In this document: in pieces, positions 52,854 to 63,526 of the stretch
Position numbering within the stretch: the stretch's first letter is position 1
How the letters are laid out: each line of letters begins with the position of its first letter
Source of the DNA: Isochrysis galbana
Taxonomy: Eukaryota; Haptophyta; Isochrysidales; Isochrysidaceae
Reading direction: 5' to 3'
DNA length: 64,000 nucleotides
NCBI GenBank assembly: GCA_018136815.1
Contig: CM030938.1
Span: 2,953,289 to 3,017,288 of the forward strand
Program-made: the position numbers and the translations under genes
Notes under the pieces: generated by a model
Seen by the model: the letters and a program-made list of their open reading frames with translations, nothing else
What the model was told of the DNA's origin: nothing
Databases searched by the model: none

Positions 52854-53740
52854 ATGGACCCATCACCACCCTCTGCACCGCAAAATTCGCCCTCGCCGCC
52901 GCGCGCGGACCCCGTCACCACTGCACCCGTGCCCAAGCCTTCCCAAGTATCTTCACCCGCTACCCAAGTCGATAGGCCGCCTACGGACGCGTGGGTTGCC
53001 AAGGATGGAGTCTCAGGAGCCTTACCCGGATCCAAGTCCAGATTGAGGCTCTCCGCGGCGCTGTCGACCGCCTCGAGTCCTCTACCCTCCAAGCCGCCCA
53101 ACGCCACGAAGAATTTCAGCGGGAGGTAGGGTCTACCTTCAACACGACACTCAACATTCTACAGGGCCAAGCGGGCACTACGACTTCGTCTCGAGTCGAA
53201 ACTTCGCCACCGCTTGTGGAAGAAGGAGACAACTCCATCGGTGCTCCCCCTGCCTCGGCCAAGTTCCCTTCTCAACCTTTGCCCGCCGCGCCGTTCTCCG
53301 TTCTGCCGAATTCGATTTCCGATCCCGGACCCAATACGCCTGTTCCTGTCCCGTCTGCCAAGCCCGTTTCTGATCCTCCGCGCTCCGCGAGGGTAAGGAC
53401 GCGATCTCGCTCCGAGATCGGCCTCGCGCCCTCCCACGCTGCCCCGCCGTGCCCTCGGTCCCTCGCCCCCCCGCGGCAGGTTCTTCCCCTCGGCGTGCCA
53501 TCCGTCGCCTCCGGCCGTTATATTATTCCCCCCCCCGCGCGAGGTTCTTCTCCTCCGCGCGCGGTTCGTTTCCTCCGGCCGTCGTTCGTCCCCCCCCCCC
53601 CCCGCGCGCTGTTCCCCCCCCCTCGCTTCGATTCCTCTCACGATTCCTTCGATGATTGCCTCCATCTCGTCCGTTCTTCTTCGCGATTCTCACGGAGGGG
53701 GCACCAACGTTTAACGTTAGTTTCGCCGCGTTTTCGGTGA
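52854..53740 (+). CDS. Gag-like ORF with coiled coil, frame broken
   Basis: ATG 52854 begins MDPSPPSAPQNSPSPPRADP. After a frame change near 53010 the neighbouring frame reads a coiled coil, TRIQVQIEALRGAVDRLESS and AAQRHEEFQREVGSTF, followed by a long Pro/Ser/Arg-rich tail. Coiled coil plus disordered basic tail is common at the start of retrotransposon gag proteins, but no capsid or zinc knuckle is visible. Downstream (53741-54080) is non-coding leader-like sequence with no gene. Confidence 0.3.
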
Positions 53741-54079
53741 AAGAAAGGAAGAACGAATGGCACGCGCCTCGCGTCTCGCGTCTTGTTTCGTCGCCCCTTG
53801 CTCGTCGCTTGTCTAGAAGGTCTCTCTGCACATCGCCTTCTTCCCCCCGCGCGAGTTTGGATCTCTCCTCGACCCTCCGCGTTGGCTTCAGCGGACGAGT
53901 TTCACTTTAACGATAGTTCGAACCCTTCGTTTGCGTAGTTTTGCGCTCTCTTTCCGTATTTCTTCGCGCATGAAGAGCGATCGCGACCTCAGCCTTCGCC
54001 GCGCGGGGAGGGTTTGTGTATCGTATGATTCCGGAGTGTTTACGTTAGTTTTCTGAGCCCAAGGTCGTTGGGGTTTGGG

Positions 54080-54395
54080 TTATTCGTGAGTGTTTTTGTA
54101 GCAACTTCGGCGAGTCCCACCGTGTTCCCAAGCGAGCCCCCCCGAGTTCCCGAGTCTATACCCCGAGTCAACGAGTCAATACAAGTCAAGCACGCGCCTG
54201 AGCCACCCCCAGTCGCCTGCCACCACCTCCCACAAGCCTCCTTCCGCACTTCCGCGCCCTCCGTGCGTCGTGCGTCGTGCATCGATCACCATGCCCGTAG
54301 TCACCCCCGAGGAAAGCTCCATGAGCTCCCCGCAAGAACCGCATTCCGCGCTAGCGGCCGGCGCGCCCTTCAGGCAATCTCCAAGAGTGAGGCCA
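54080..54395 (+). repeat. Dispersed leader repeat with MPV... ORF start, uninterrupted copy
   Basis: The leader CCGAGTTCCCGAGTC-type sequence precedes ATGCCCGTAGTCACC (54291) and MPVVTPEESSMSSPQEPHSALAAGAP. It contains ATGAGCTC once at 54321-54328, the empty form of the site filled by the hAT element at 42.5-43.4 kb. It passes straight into the LINE-A remnant after CAATCTCCAAGAGTGAG. Confidence 0.6.
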
Positions 54396-55580
54396 GCCTT
54401 GCTCTGACATCGACGCGATCACGGTTTCCGACATCACCAAAGCCGCGCTCAAAGCAACACGCCGCAATGATCCGCAAACGGCCAGAATAGCATGGGGAAA
54501 ACGCACTGGACACCACAAAAGAAGAATGGAGACATATAGCCAAGCTATATATACACTTTGCCGCTGCTGAAACACACTGATAAACACCCCCACTTCAAGC
54601 ACATCACTCGTAGGAGGATAGGAACCAGAAATAGATTCACGGCCAACCTAACGGATAAGTAAGTGTAGATTGTGTAACCGTATTAACCGACACCAAGAGG
54701 ACTCGAGTCACCTAGCATGGAGCATGGTGCCCCGCGACGAAAAAAGTGTTCGACACCATAGATAGATAGACGCCATCACCGAATATACCCCTAGCCCGAA
54801 TAGATCCCGTAAACAAAAAGCAAAAGCAAAAGATAGACTATTTGCCTATCCGGACGCGAATACTCCCGACAGCTTGAGAACCCTCTACATGATAGCGTGG
54901 AGGTGGAGGTAGATAATAAGAGATTTCTACAGAGTAGAATCTGAGTCATACGAATATCACTACATACCCGTACTAGAAGCTACGCTAGTCGCTAGTCAGA
55001 TTCACCACCCTGGTAAGGGGCATTGCCCCACTAGACACCAGTAGCCTAGTGCGCACTCGCACAGCGGCTCAAGCTCAAGGAAGGAAACCTAACTAAACTA
55101 AAGACCCCACCAGAGCTCAGCACACCCATCTTTATAGAAGAGCCGACAAAGGTAGGCTAAAAATGAGCACTACCAACCTCGGCCTTGTGGCGAAAGCGCT
55201 CGGCCTTGCCGAGAGACTCGCTTGAGATCGAAGCGACCTCCCCTGCACAATCCCCCCGCGAAAACATAAAAGCTGTCACGAGCGTAGGGAGCAAACCCAC
55301 CAACACCGAGGCACGCCCGCACTACAACACAACAGAGAAAGAGACGGGCCACCCAACGGCACAGGAGGAAGACGGGAACACTCCACTGGGGGCCGGCGCA
55401 CCCCGCCAAACCCAACCCCCCCGCAACCTGGGCCCCTAAGTAGAGCACGAGGGGAGTTGCCGCGAGGCGGGGCACGTGGCACGTGAGGGAGAGGAAGGGA
55501 AATAAATGGGCGTGGCTACAGTAGTTGTAGTTGTCTCCATAACCACGCACGAGGCGAAAATATTAAAAGGTTTTTTTTTC
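54396..55580 (+). mobile_element. LINE family A, 5'-truncated and decayed copy
   Basis: Plus-strand C-terminal region with many stops and frame changes, alignable to the 27.8-30.4 kb copy: DAITVSDITKA-type sequence (54405-54440), the CACTTCAAGCACATCACTCG block (54590), AAGTGTAGATTGTGTAACCG (knuckle), CCCCTAGCCCGAATAGATCC, and the C-terminal GGCCTTGCCGAGAGACTCGC near 55200. The 3' hairpin GGGCGTGGCTAC ... ACCACGCACGAGGCG, AAAATATTAAAAGG and nine T end it at about 55580. Confidence 0.75.
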
Positions 55581-56097
55581 GGGGGAATGTGGTTTGTGGC
55601 AGGCCTGTTGGATGACCGTGCAACAGCTAGCCGGTGCTTATAGTGCATCTACCGTCTACGTCTAGTACAACAGCAAACTGGCCAATGAGAAGAGCGAAAA
55701 TACGTTGCGGCGGATAGCGCATCACGGACCCCCCCTTGCCCACCCTGCATGACTCAGTCGATGGCGCCACATGGCATTAAGGGACCCCTGTGCCTGGTCA
55801 CGGGCTACTACCGCTTGGCCCTATTCTTTCACCGGAAACTGTTCCGCCTGCACACACGCCGTGCCCTCCCAACGAGCCATCATGAAAAATAGCACTTGTT
55901 ACCCTCATCGACCTCCAGCCCAACCTCGTGCCCACCTTTGCCGAGGACAGATGAAGCATGACGCACAGACCATTGACCATGCTTTGGATTTGACAGATCA
56001 TCGTATGAGATCAATCGCGGCTGCTGAAAGCAAGCAACGCCGAGACGGACGGGCAAGCGAATATTGAGCAGAGACAGATTGATCAAACGTAAAGACA
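55581..56097. other. Spacer, no gene seen
   Basis: Moderate-GC sequence between LINE remnant and CEP78-like gene; no recognisable family on either strand. Confidence 0.35.
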
Positions 56098-57417
56098 CTA
56101 AGCTGAAACCTCGCCGATGTTGTGAACTAGGTGGTTACCTCGTCGGAGAATATCGGACTCGAGAAGTGCCTCGATGGCGTCGAGGAGAGGTGTGGGTCCT
56201 CCACAAATTTCGAGCAGCGTCGGCACCGATAGCACACGGCGAGGCATCATGCGTGGTATGTGCGCCGATGACCATGCGGATGACGGATTCCTAAGCCCGT
56301 GCCGTTGAGGCATCCCAGGAGCACGCGCTTGTCTACGCATCGCATTGAGTGCCTTGCTACGACCGTAACTGGTAGCCCGCGCTGCTAATGTGTGCTGGCT
56401 TCCCCAACGTCCGGGTAGTCCCTTGTGGCTGCGTACATTGAGGTCGGATGGCTCTCCTTGCATGAGCACCTCAAACTTGGTGCCATCCACGGGTGGAGGC
56501 CCACGAGAATGGGCCGCCTCATCCAACAGCCTGATGCCCTGGTCCGAGGCCCCAACTGCACGAATATCCACGTGTTTGAGCCAGACGTCTAAGCCAAGCG
56601 CATGGGCGAACATCCGGACTCCGCCATGATCTGAGAGGAGCCTGCTATTGCACGCAAGTATAAGATGATCAAGTCCGATGGGAGTGACATAATCTGAGCC
56701 AGCAGTCGGCGAGGCTTGCCTACAGCTTCCAGGACTATTCCCACTATCGCCGACCGGACGAAGGGTGTCTTCCCACTCGCGCGTGTACGACTCATACATG
56801 CGGGCGGAACGCCGTTGGCAGTGTGTCTCAATGAGGCGGACTAAGACGGGGACAGCGGCAGGTGGAAGGTCACATGCAGACATCTCGAGCGAGCAGAGCC
56901 GGGGCGCGTTGGTGATCAGCGCACTGATGATGCGTACTGCAACCGCCCCGATGTTGCAGGCGTGCAGATGGAGCGTTTCCAGAGCGCGCGACCTAGGAGA
57001 GTGTGGCGTCAAGCAGCGCTGTGGCCCGAGCACATGGGCGAGTGGGCTCCAACCGTCAGCACATGCCCTCTCAATGCCCCGCAGCTCTAGGTGGCGGAGT
57101 GTGGTGAGACCTGCATCAGCAATGTGCCGCCAGAGCGAGTCGAAGAGCGAGTGAACCGCCGCGACCTCGCGCCTCTCTCGCGGCCTCCGATCGTGCTGGC
57201 TGACGGGCGGGAGCTTCGGCTTTGGTGCTCTGGCGCTCGCACTGATTCGGATGGCAGGAGGGTGGAGCCCGTCGAGCGAGTCGCGCGGCGAGCGCTTGAG
57301 GTGGTGGGCGAGATGAATGATCGTTCCAAGGGGCTCGTTGTCGATGTCGATCGCACCGTACCGCCCACGTAGCTCGCGCAGCCAGACGGGACGGGTGGGG
57401 CGAACCGACGGGCCCAT
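56098..57417 (-). CDS. CEP78-like leucine-rich repeat protein
   Basis: 439 aa, no intron, starting at ATG MGPSVRPTRPVWLRELRGRYG (an upstream GTG extends the frame). LRR features: TLRHLELRGIERACADGWSP, ALETLHLHACNIGAVAV, LCSLEMSACDLPPAAV, then GLDHLILACNSRLLSDHGG followed by ALGLDVWLKHVDIRAVGASD. The last pair closely follows the CEP78 pattern (GL..L....N..I.D.G.......L..D.WLKALD.Q..G.....G). CEP78 is a centriole/basal-body protein required for ciliogenesis. Assignment rests on that region; the C-terminal coiled coil of animal CEP78 is not obvious. Transcribed away from the EF-hand gene at 57943 across a shared 525-bp intergenic region. Confidence 0.5.
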   Translation of the reverse strand: MGPSVRPTRPVWLRELRGRYGAIDIDNEPLGTIIHLAHHLKRSPRDSLDGLHPPAIRISASARAPKPKLPPVSQHDRRPRERREVAAVHSLFDSLWRHIADAGLTTLRHLELRGIERACADGWSPLAHVLGPQRCLTPHSPRSRALETLHLHACNIGAVAVRIISALITNAPRLCSLEMSACDLPPAAVPVLVRLIETHCQRRSARMYESYTREWEDTLRPVGDSGNSPGSCRQASPTAGSDYVTPIGLDHLILACNSRLLSDHGGVRMFAHALGLDVWLKHVDIRAVGASDQGIRLLDEAAHSRGPPPVDGTKFEVLMQGEPSDLNVRSHKGLPGRWGSQHTLAARATSYGRSKALNAMRRQARAPGMPQRHGLRNPSSAWSSAHIPRMMPRRVLSVPTLLEICGGPTPLLDAIEALLESDILRRGNHLVHNIGEVSA

Positions 57418-57702
57418 CCGCCCCGACCTCGCTTGAATGTTAAGGGCGAACGACACGTGATATTTTTATGTACTTATACGAGGCACTGCAACCCTCTCGT
57501 GTGTGCGAGCGCACGTGCTAATCCATCACATACAAAAATAGACAGATGCTCGCTGTATATCTATTCTTGGCGGACGTCGGCCGCAACGGCCGTAGTTCGG
57601 TGGTTTCTTTCTCTTCAACTCGCTCGCTCTCCTCTCTCCTCTCTCTCTCTCTCTCTTTCTCTCGGAGTGTACTTACTAGTGGTTCTCTTACTTCTCAAAT
57701 TC

Positions 57703-57733
<31 letters not shown>

Positions 57734-57942
57734 ATGAACACTTGTTTTCTCTTCTCTCTTCTCTCTTCTCTCCATTTGACTTCTCTTCTTTGCTCTTCTC
57801 TCTTCTCTCTCTCAAGTGCGGGAGGCGCCGGCGCTGGCTCCCTTCCTCTCTCTCTGCCCCTCTCCCCCCCCCAAGCGCTCCGCGGGCTCCAAGGCGGGCT
57901 CGCCCATCTCGCGCACCTGCTTTCTCCTTCTCTCTGGGGCCC
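57418..57942. promoter_or_regulatory. Bidirectional intergenic region with CT tracts
   Basis: Separates the divergent CEP78-like (-) and EF-hand (+) genes. It contains CTCTCTCTCTCTCTTTCTCTC at about 57640 and a second run at about 57709-57733, both pyrimidine-rich in the direction of the EF-hand gene. Bidirectional use is inferred from layout only. Confidence 0.4.
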
Positions 57943-60900
57943 ATGCGCCCAGGCTCAGCGATGCCGCGCAGAGCGCCGACGGCGGCCGAGAGCATCCCCG
58001 CGTGGTATGAGTCAGAAGGGGCGACCAAGGCGGAACTATACGATGCGAAGCCAATGGCCAAGCTCGACGTCGCAAGCGTGTCTGTCGTCGGCCGCGACGG
58101 CTACGTCATTGAGGGGCAGTACCGCGTGCAGGGCGGGGTTGGCCCACGTGGAGCGCTCTCATGCGACACGCGGCTCACCTCACTTGTGGTGCTCGACGAG
58201 GAGGGGGCCCCTGAGCAGCTTGAGCCCAAGTTCTCCTCCAGCATCTCGACCTACCGCAATGCGATCGCGCTCCCCACGAGGGCCTCGACAGTGACCGTCA
58301 TCGCGCGCGCGCGTGATCCAGCCGCAATGGTCAACATCTACCGCTTCGACCCGAGGACAGACCCAGCGGTGCAAAATGCGGTTGACCGGCTCGCGCGTGT
58401 GGTGCTAGCCCCGCCACCCAAGCTGAGTGGCGAGATGGCGGCAGCAGCTAAGCTGCAAGCTGCCTACCGTGGCGCCGCCATCCGGCGGCAGTTGGCGCGG
58501 CTTGGTGACCTCAAAGGCGACACGTTGGCGGTTCGAAGACTGGGCTCCACGCCAGGGCAGGTGGGTTTGGGTATCTTCTCCTCGACAGCCATCTTTGTGG
58601 GCTCACGCGAGCAGCAGGAGCGGCGGGCGCGCACCCTTGCCTCCGATCTTGGCTTCTCGGAGCACGCGGTGATCGCCGCCTTTCGTGCGAGGGACAGGGA
58701 CGGATCAGGCACTCTGAGTAAGCGTGAACTACGCAACGCACTGTCGGATCTTGGCGTCAAGCTCGACCGGACCGAGATTTCGGCGCAGCTTGCGTGTTAC
58801 GACGCCGATCTCGATGGTGCCCTCGGCGAGGCAGAGTTCCTGAGACTCGCCCAGTCGCTCGTCGCGTCACTCGAGCCGATAGCAAAGGTGTTCCGCGCCT
58901 ACGATCGCGACAGCTCGGGTGAGCTGAGCAAGCGTGAGTTGCGCAGCGCGCTCCATGCCCTCGGTATCCGTGTGAGTGGCGAGGGCGCGACGCGTCACCT
59001 GCGGGAGTACGACAGGGACGCGTCCGGATCGCTGAGTCTAAGCGAGTTCGCTGCCCTGGCTCGGAATCTGGCGCCGGTTGCGGCGGTGGAGGCAGAGAAG
59101 CCTTCGGCAGCTAGTCAGCTTTGGGCGCGCGTCGAAGAGTCGATTGGTGGCGAGACCGTTCCCTCCGACGCGCCTGGCATTATGGTGCAGCCGGACTGCC
59201 TCGAGATGAGCCTGAACGACATTGCCGCGCGTGCCATCAAGCGCGCGATGCGCGTCAACCTGTCGACGCTCACGGCCTTCTTCGCCAAGGCTGACATCGA
59301 TAAGTCTGGCATGATCGATCGACACGAACTATATCATGCCCTGCGATCTCTTAGCCTTGAATGCAAACAGAAAGAGGTGCGCCATCGTGCACACCCTGAG
59401 CAATCTTTTTCTTCTGCATGTCTGCTGCGCACGACCGCCCCCTTCTATCAGGACGCCTGAGTGTGGAGGCGCTACCACGTTCGCCTCGCGCTCCTGCGCT
59501 CAATCGGGTCTCTGATCCGCGCGAATCGCTGCGAGCCCCACCCCCACCCCACCCCTTGCAAAGCCGCAAGCGCCACGGTATCACAAGCTGCCACCGAAGG
59601 TAACCCCGAACACCTTCGTTTCCCGCCCTCTCTGTACAGGTCGACGCGCTCTTCAAAGAAATGGGCGCAGGCGACAGCGGCTATGTTGATTACCGCAACC
59701 TCAAGCATTTCCTCATGGCCTATGGGCGGCCAACCAACGAGGCCCAAGCCACACTTTCACTGTGGGGAGCCTCAGAGTACGACGCAGCTGAGGTGGGCGT
59801 GGACGGCGCCCAAAAGGTGGAGAACAAGGGCGCCTCCAAGGGCAAGGGCGGGAAGACGGGAAACAAGGGGAAGCAAGCCGCCAAGGGCAAGGGTGCGCCA
59901 GCAAGGTCGGGCAAACTGTCGAAGGTGGCGCCGGAGACGAAGGCGAGAGGGGCCAAGTCGGAAGAAGCCATGCGAGGGCCGGTCGGCGTCGGCGGACCCC
60001 CCGGGCTGAATGTCACCACGATCAAGATTGTGGTCATTGCGGAGGTGCGACAGCCTCCCTTCCTGGGCCCGCGCGTCGAGAGCCCTGCGTCGCCGCATGG
60101 TCGTACCCAGCAAGCAAACACTTGCTGTCCCTGCTACATACCTCTATGCGCTCTCATCGCCATCCCCCGTGGCCGTGCGGCTTACACAAGCGCCCACTCG
60201 CCATTCAGGATCGTTCCACTTCGACGTACCTTGTGCACTTGACCTCTGAGCCCCCTACGGCACTCGAGCTTCCCAAGCCGCCCGTCGCACTCAACGGGTT
60301 GATCGGCCATCTGATCGGATACTATGGGCAGGTCGTCGATGCTGAGCATCTGCCGGAGCCCGTTGCCAGAGCTCGTGCCGCGGGCAGGAGTCTCGCGGAG
60401 CGAGCAGCCCCGGGACTCGCACATCGAGGCGCCACGGCAAAGCGCTTGGACGCGAGCGCGCGCAGCCGTCACACGGCGGAGGTTTCTGCCGGTCACCAGG
60501 CTGGCGAGGAGTGCATTTCAGAGGAGCGCTTCGTTGCATGCTGCACAACATTGCGCATCGCCACGCCGCAGATTGCTCGGCTCGCGTTTCGCCAAGTGGC
60601 GCTGCGTCCATACGTGCATCTCAACAGGTCCAGGTTTTGGGAGGCGCTTTGCTTCACTTTTATCCGGGCGCTCTCCGACGTCCCCCTCGCGCGGAAGCGT
60701 TCTGCCGAGTGGGAATTTGAGCCGAATACCCTGCTTGAGATCATGCTCGACACCCTCATCCCCTTGTCGTACAACATCTCGGCTGCCGTCTCGACGAGCG
60801 ATGCCCACGCCGGTCTCGCACAGCAGCGGCGCGCCGCTGCCGCCGCCAGTGAGACCGAGGCGCATGCTCGCGAGATCTATCGTGCGTCCTCCGCCGGTCG

Positions 60901-61996
60901 GTCGCGTCCGGGGACGCCAACTTGCATTGCAGGGCGCCCGGGTGCACTCACCCTCGAGGAGGAGGCCGAGTACCTTGCGTTGGTGGACGGTGATGATACT
61001 AGATCTTTCGCGGGAGATCCGAATGTCGGGTTCTTGGGTCTCACTACTTGCGCGAGCACACCAAACAAATCATTGCTAACGCTGAGCCCTCTTGCACGGA
61101 GCCTGGGGGGGCTCATGGCGTGCGATGTAGGCAGCAACCCACCCCCGCCGCTGGACGCGTGGCCCCTAGAGAGCGACGACTCGGTGCTAGGGCCTGGTCG
61201 TGACCGATCGCCGACACGTCTGGACCAGGCGAGGGCCGCAATGCGTCATGTCGGCACGCCAATGAGCGAGCGACCTCGCATGATGTCACCGTCGACGCCA
61301 CACGGGCCCCCGCTAACACGCCCTGCCTCGGCTGCAGTATACCGGCCATTGGGAGCGTTTATCGGCTCACGCAGGGTCGGCGGTTCTGATGCCGCCGAGG
61401 AAGATGACGGCTCGCCCTTCGCCTTGAACCTGCCCGCAACGCCGCCTCGTCCGATGACCGCGCCAGCTCGACGGAACGTCATTACGCCCTTCCCCACGCA
61501 CATAAAGTCCCTGCAAGCAGCGCCATCCCCGCCCACTGGCAGTAGGGAGGGGGGTGGCTTTCGTGCGGCGCGCTCGCAGCTGGGCAGCGAGGCGGCATGG
61601 GCACGTTGCGCCTTCCCAGGGGACCCAATCCTAGAGAGGCCGCCCAAGCCCGTGCGCCCGCCTCTCGCACCGCCGCCTACGGCACTCAGCGGTGACCACA
61701 CCAAGCAGTACATGAGACACATGCGGAAGGTCTGGCAGGAGATGCAGCCGGCCGCGAGGTCAGTCGCGGAAAGCAATTTAGCGGCGCGCCTCTCGACGAT
61801 AGAAGCGATGAAAGTTCGCGATGGCACCTCGCCAACTTTGTCCGCACACCGGCGGCTCTCACAGACGGTGGCATTGTACGCCCTCCCGGCTCCACCGCCC
61901 AAGGCTGCATGGAATGGGCCTCCAGCCAAGGGCGCCAAACCAGGCAAGAAGAAGGCAAGCGGCCCAGCGGGCAAGAAAAAGGCTAAGAAGACGTGA
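57943..61996 (+). CDS. Large EF-hand/IQ calcium-binding protein with cadherin-like beta-sandwich segments
   Basis: Exons 57943-59376, 59640-60044, 60209-61996 (1208 aa, all phase 0). The N-terminus has a beta-rich segment (SSSISTYRNAIALP, TVTVIARARD) like cadherin-like beta-sandwich domains, then an IQ motif, KLQAAYRGAAIRRQLARL, at about residue 170. EF-hand loops: DRDGSGTLSKRE (about 250), DADLDGALGEAE (287), DRDSSGELSKRE (322), DRDASGSLSLSE (357), DIDKSGMIDRHE (451), and a degenerate sixth. Splice 2 restores VTTIKIVVIAEDRSTSTYLV, a beta-sandwich end. The C-terminal 500 residues are disordered, with SRPGTPT and RPASA motifs and a lysine-rich end, KKKASGPAGKKKAKK. Likely a Ca2+-sensing cytoskeletal or flagellar protein (inference from IQ/EF content and its CEP78-like neighbour). 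The start could be Met 7. Confidence 0.8.
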
Positions 61997-62238
61997 GACC
62001 GGCGGCCGATAGGCGGTAGGTGGACGGGCGAGTGGCAGCGCCCCGATGACTATAGAACCTAGAGGAAAAAGTACAGTAGATGACTAGGGGCGAGAATCCT
62101 CAAAAATTGGGGTGTTGAGCCGATTCCTCTAGAAATCATAAAATCACTATCCCATCTGAGTCCCATGTTTGTCGTTTGGCCTGCTCTCAGGCGCTTTCGC
62201 TACTAGTCTACTAGTCCGAGTTTGGTAAGGCGCGCGCC
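61997..62238. other. Short spacer
   Basis: No gene. CCCATCTGAGTCCCATG at about 62153 resembles the GATGGGA-type end of the TIR elements but has no partner nearby. Confidence 0.3.
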
Positions 62239-62790
62239 ATGGGCACGCGCCGCAGGAGAGGGCAAAGAGAGAATGGAGTGTGGGGCCCAAAGGTTCTAAA
62301 CGACTACACTCAGGCCCAGCCAGCCATCGACGTTCACAATCGACTTCGCCAACGGCATCTGGCGATGGAGAAGGCCATCCTCACCAACAGCTTCAAGATG
62401 CACTTCTTCACGACGAACCTAGGCATGCAGGTTGTTGACGCCTATCTCGCCCACAAGTTCCTTAATGGTCCGAACGCGGATTTTAAAAGAAGGAGATGGA
62501 AAAACTCGCCTACCGACTCATGCACAATCCTGACGCACCCCAACGCACATCGCCCACCCCCAGAGCGCACTGCGCACGGCCATCCAACTCGCCTAGCGCA
62601 TATCCTTGCACAGCAGACGGACGCAACCACGTGCTGACCCCCTTCAACCAGATCAATTGGTATGTCTTGGCGGGCGGCAGCCGCCAGCAGAAATGCATGT
62701 ATTGCGGCATGCATACCTTGACTGCTTGCAGCATCTGCAGTACGCCCGGTGGTACCAGCACACAACGGCCTTACAGGCCCTCTCCCTGAC
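62239..62790 (+). mobile_element. PiggyBac-like transposase C-terminal remnant
   Basis: Frame 62239-62637: VWGPKVLNDYTQAQPAIDVHN then RLRQRHLAMEKAILTNSFK and LGMQVVDAYLAHKFLN, the C-terminal part of DDE_Tnp_1_7/piggyBac-type transposases (P..v.dY......D..N..RQ...). After a frame change, 62665-62760 reads QQKCMYCGMHTLTACSICS, which matches the short cysteine-rich zinc-binding tail of that family. The catalytic aspartates upstream are absent and no terminal repeats were found, so it is a decayed fragment. Confidence 0.6.
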
Positions 62791-63526
62791 GCCCTCCGCC
62801 GCCGTGGCGCGCTGGGGGCCTGCATATGATATGGACGGCCCCGCATAGCGCCGCTCGCGCTGCGCGGGCGCCGCGCCCGCCCCGCCAGGGGTGCGAAGGA
62901 CGCTGGCGACATCATCGACGTCGTCGCAGCCAGCAGCCAGACGCTCCAGCTCCACCAGGCGGGCCGTCGCGCGGCGAGTGCGGATGTGCGCAGCTGGGAG
63001 GCTGTCTCCCAGTAGGCCTCGAGCCTCTAGCCTCTCCTCGAGCCATTTCCCAGCTTCCACAGCCCCCCCAGAGGGCGAAGGACACACGGCGAAGGGATTG
63101 CGCCGGCGCGAGGAATTGGCCGCCCACGTAGTACAGGAGTACTAGGGTTAAAAGTAGTGGGCAAGTTGGCCCGAGGAGGAGGTGAGCGAATGCAAGGGCG
63201 GGGCGGGGGGGGGGGGGGTTCCCCCCCCCCATCGGGACCCCCCCCCCCCCCCTCTCTCTCTCTCTCTGCTGGACGTTGGATGATCCCACCGAGAGTAGTC
63301 AAGACCTCGCGATCCTCAACTTCACAATGTACTGAGGCGCCTCTAACATTAGGAACCACCCCTTGGGTCCCTTCCCCCCCCCCCCCTTCCACTCGCTCTC
63401 TCTCTGCCTCCCCCCCCTCCCCCCTCATCCACTCCCCTCACATCTCTCTTCTCTGTTTCATCTCTCTTGTTTCAGTCCCTCGCTCCCTCCCTCTCTCTCC
63501 TCTACGTCTCTCTCTCTCCTCTCTCG
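62791..63526 (+). promoter_or_regulatory. Spacer ending in a pyrimidine-rich NhaA leader
   Basis: 62791-63200 shows no gene. 63208-63260 has G and C runs forming a potential hairpin. From about 63376 to the NhaA ATG the sense strand is nearly all C/T with several CTCTCTCT runs, as upstream of other genes here. Confidence 0.4.

Noticed and set aside
53159-53665. Minus-strand Arg/Gly-rich protein
   Set aside because: Antisense of the Pro/Ser/Arg-rich plus-strand frame; composition artefact.
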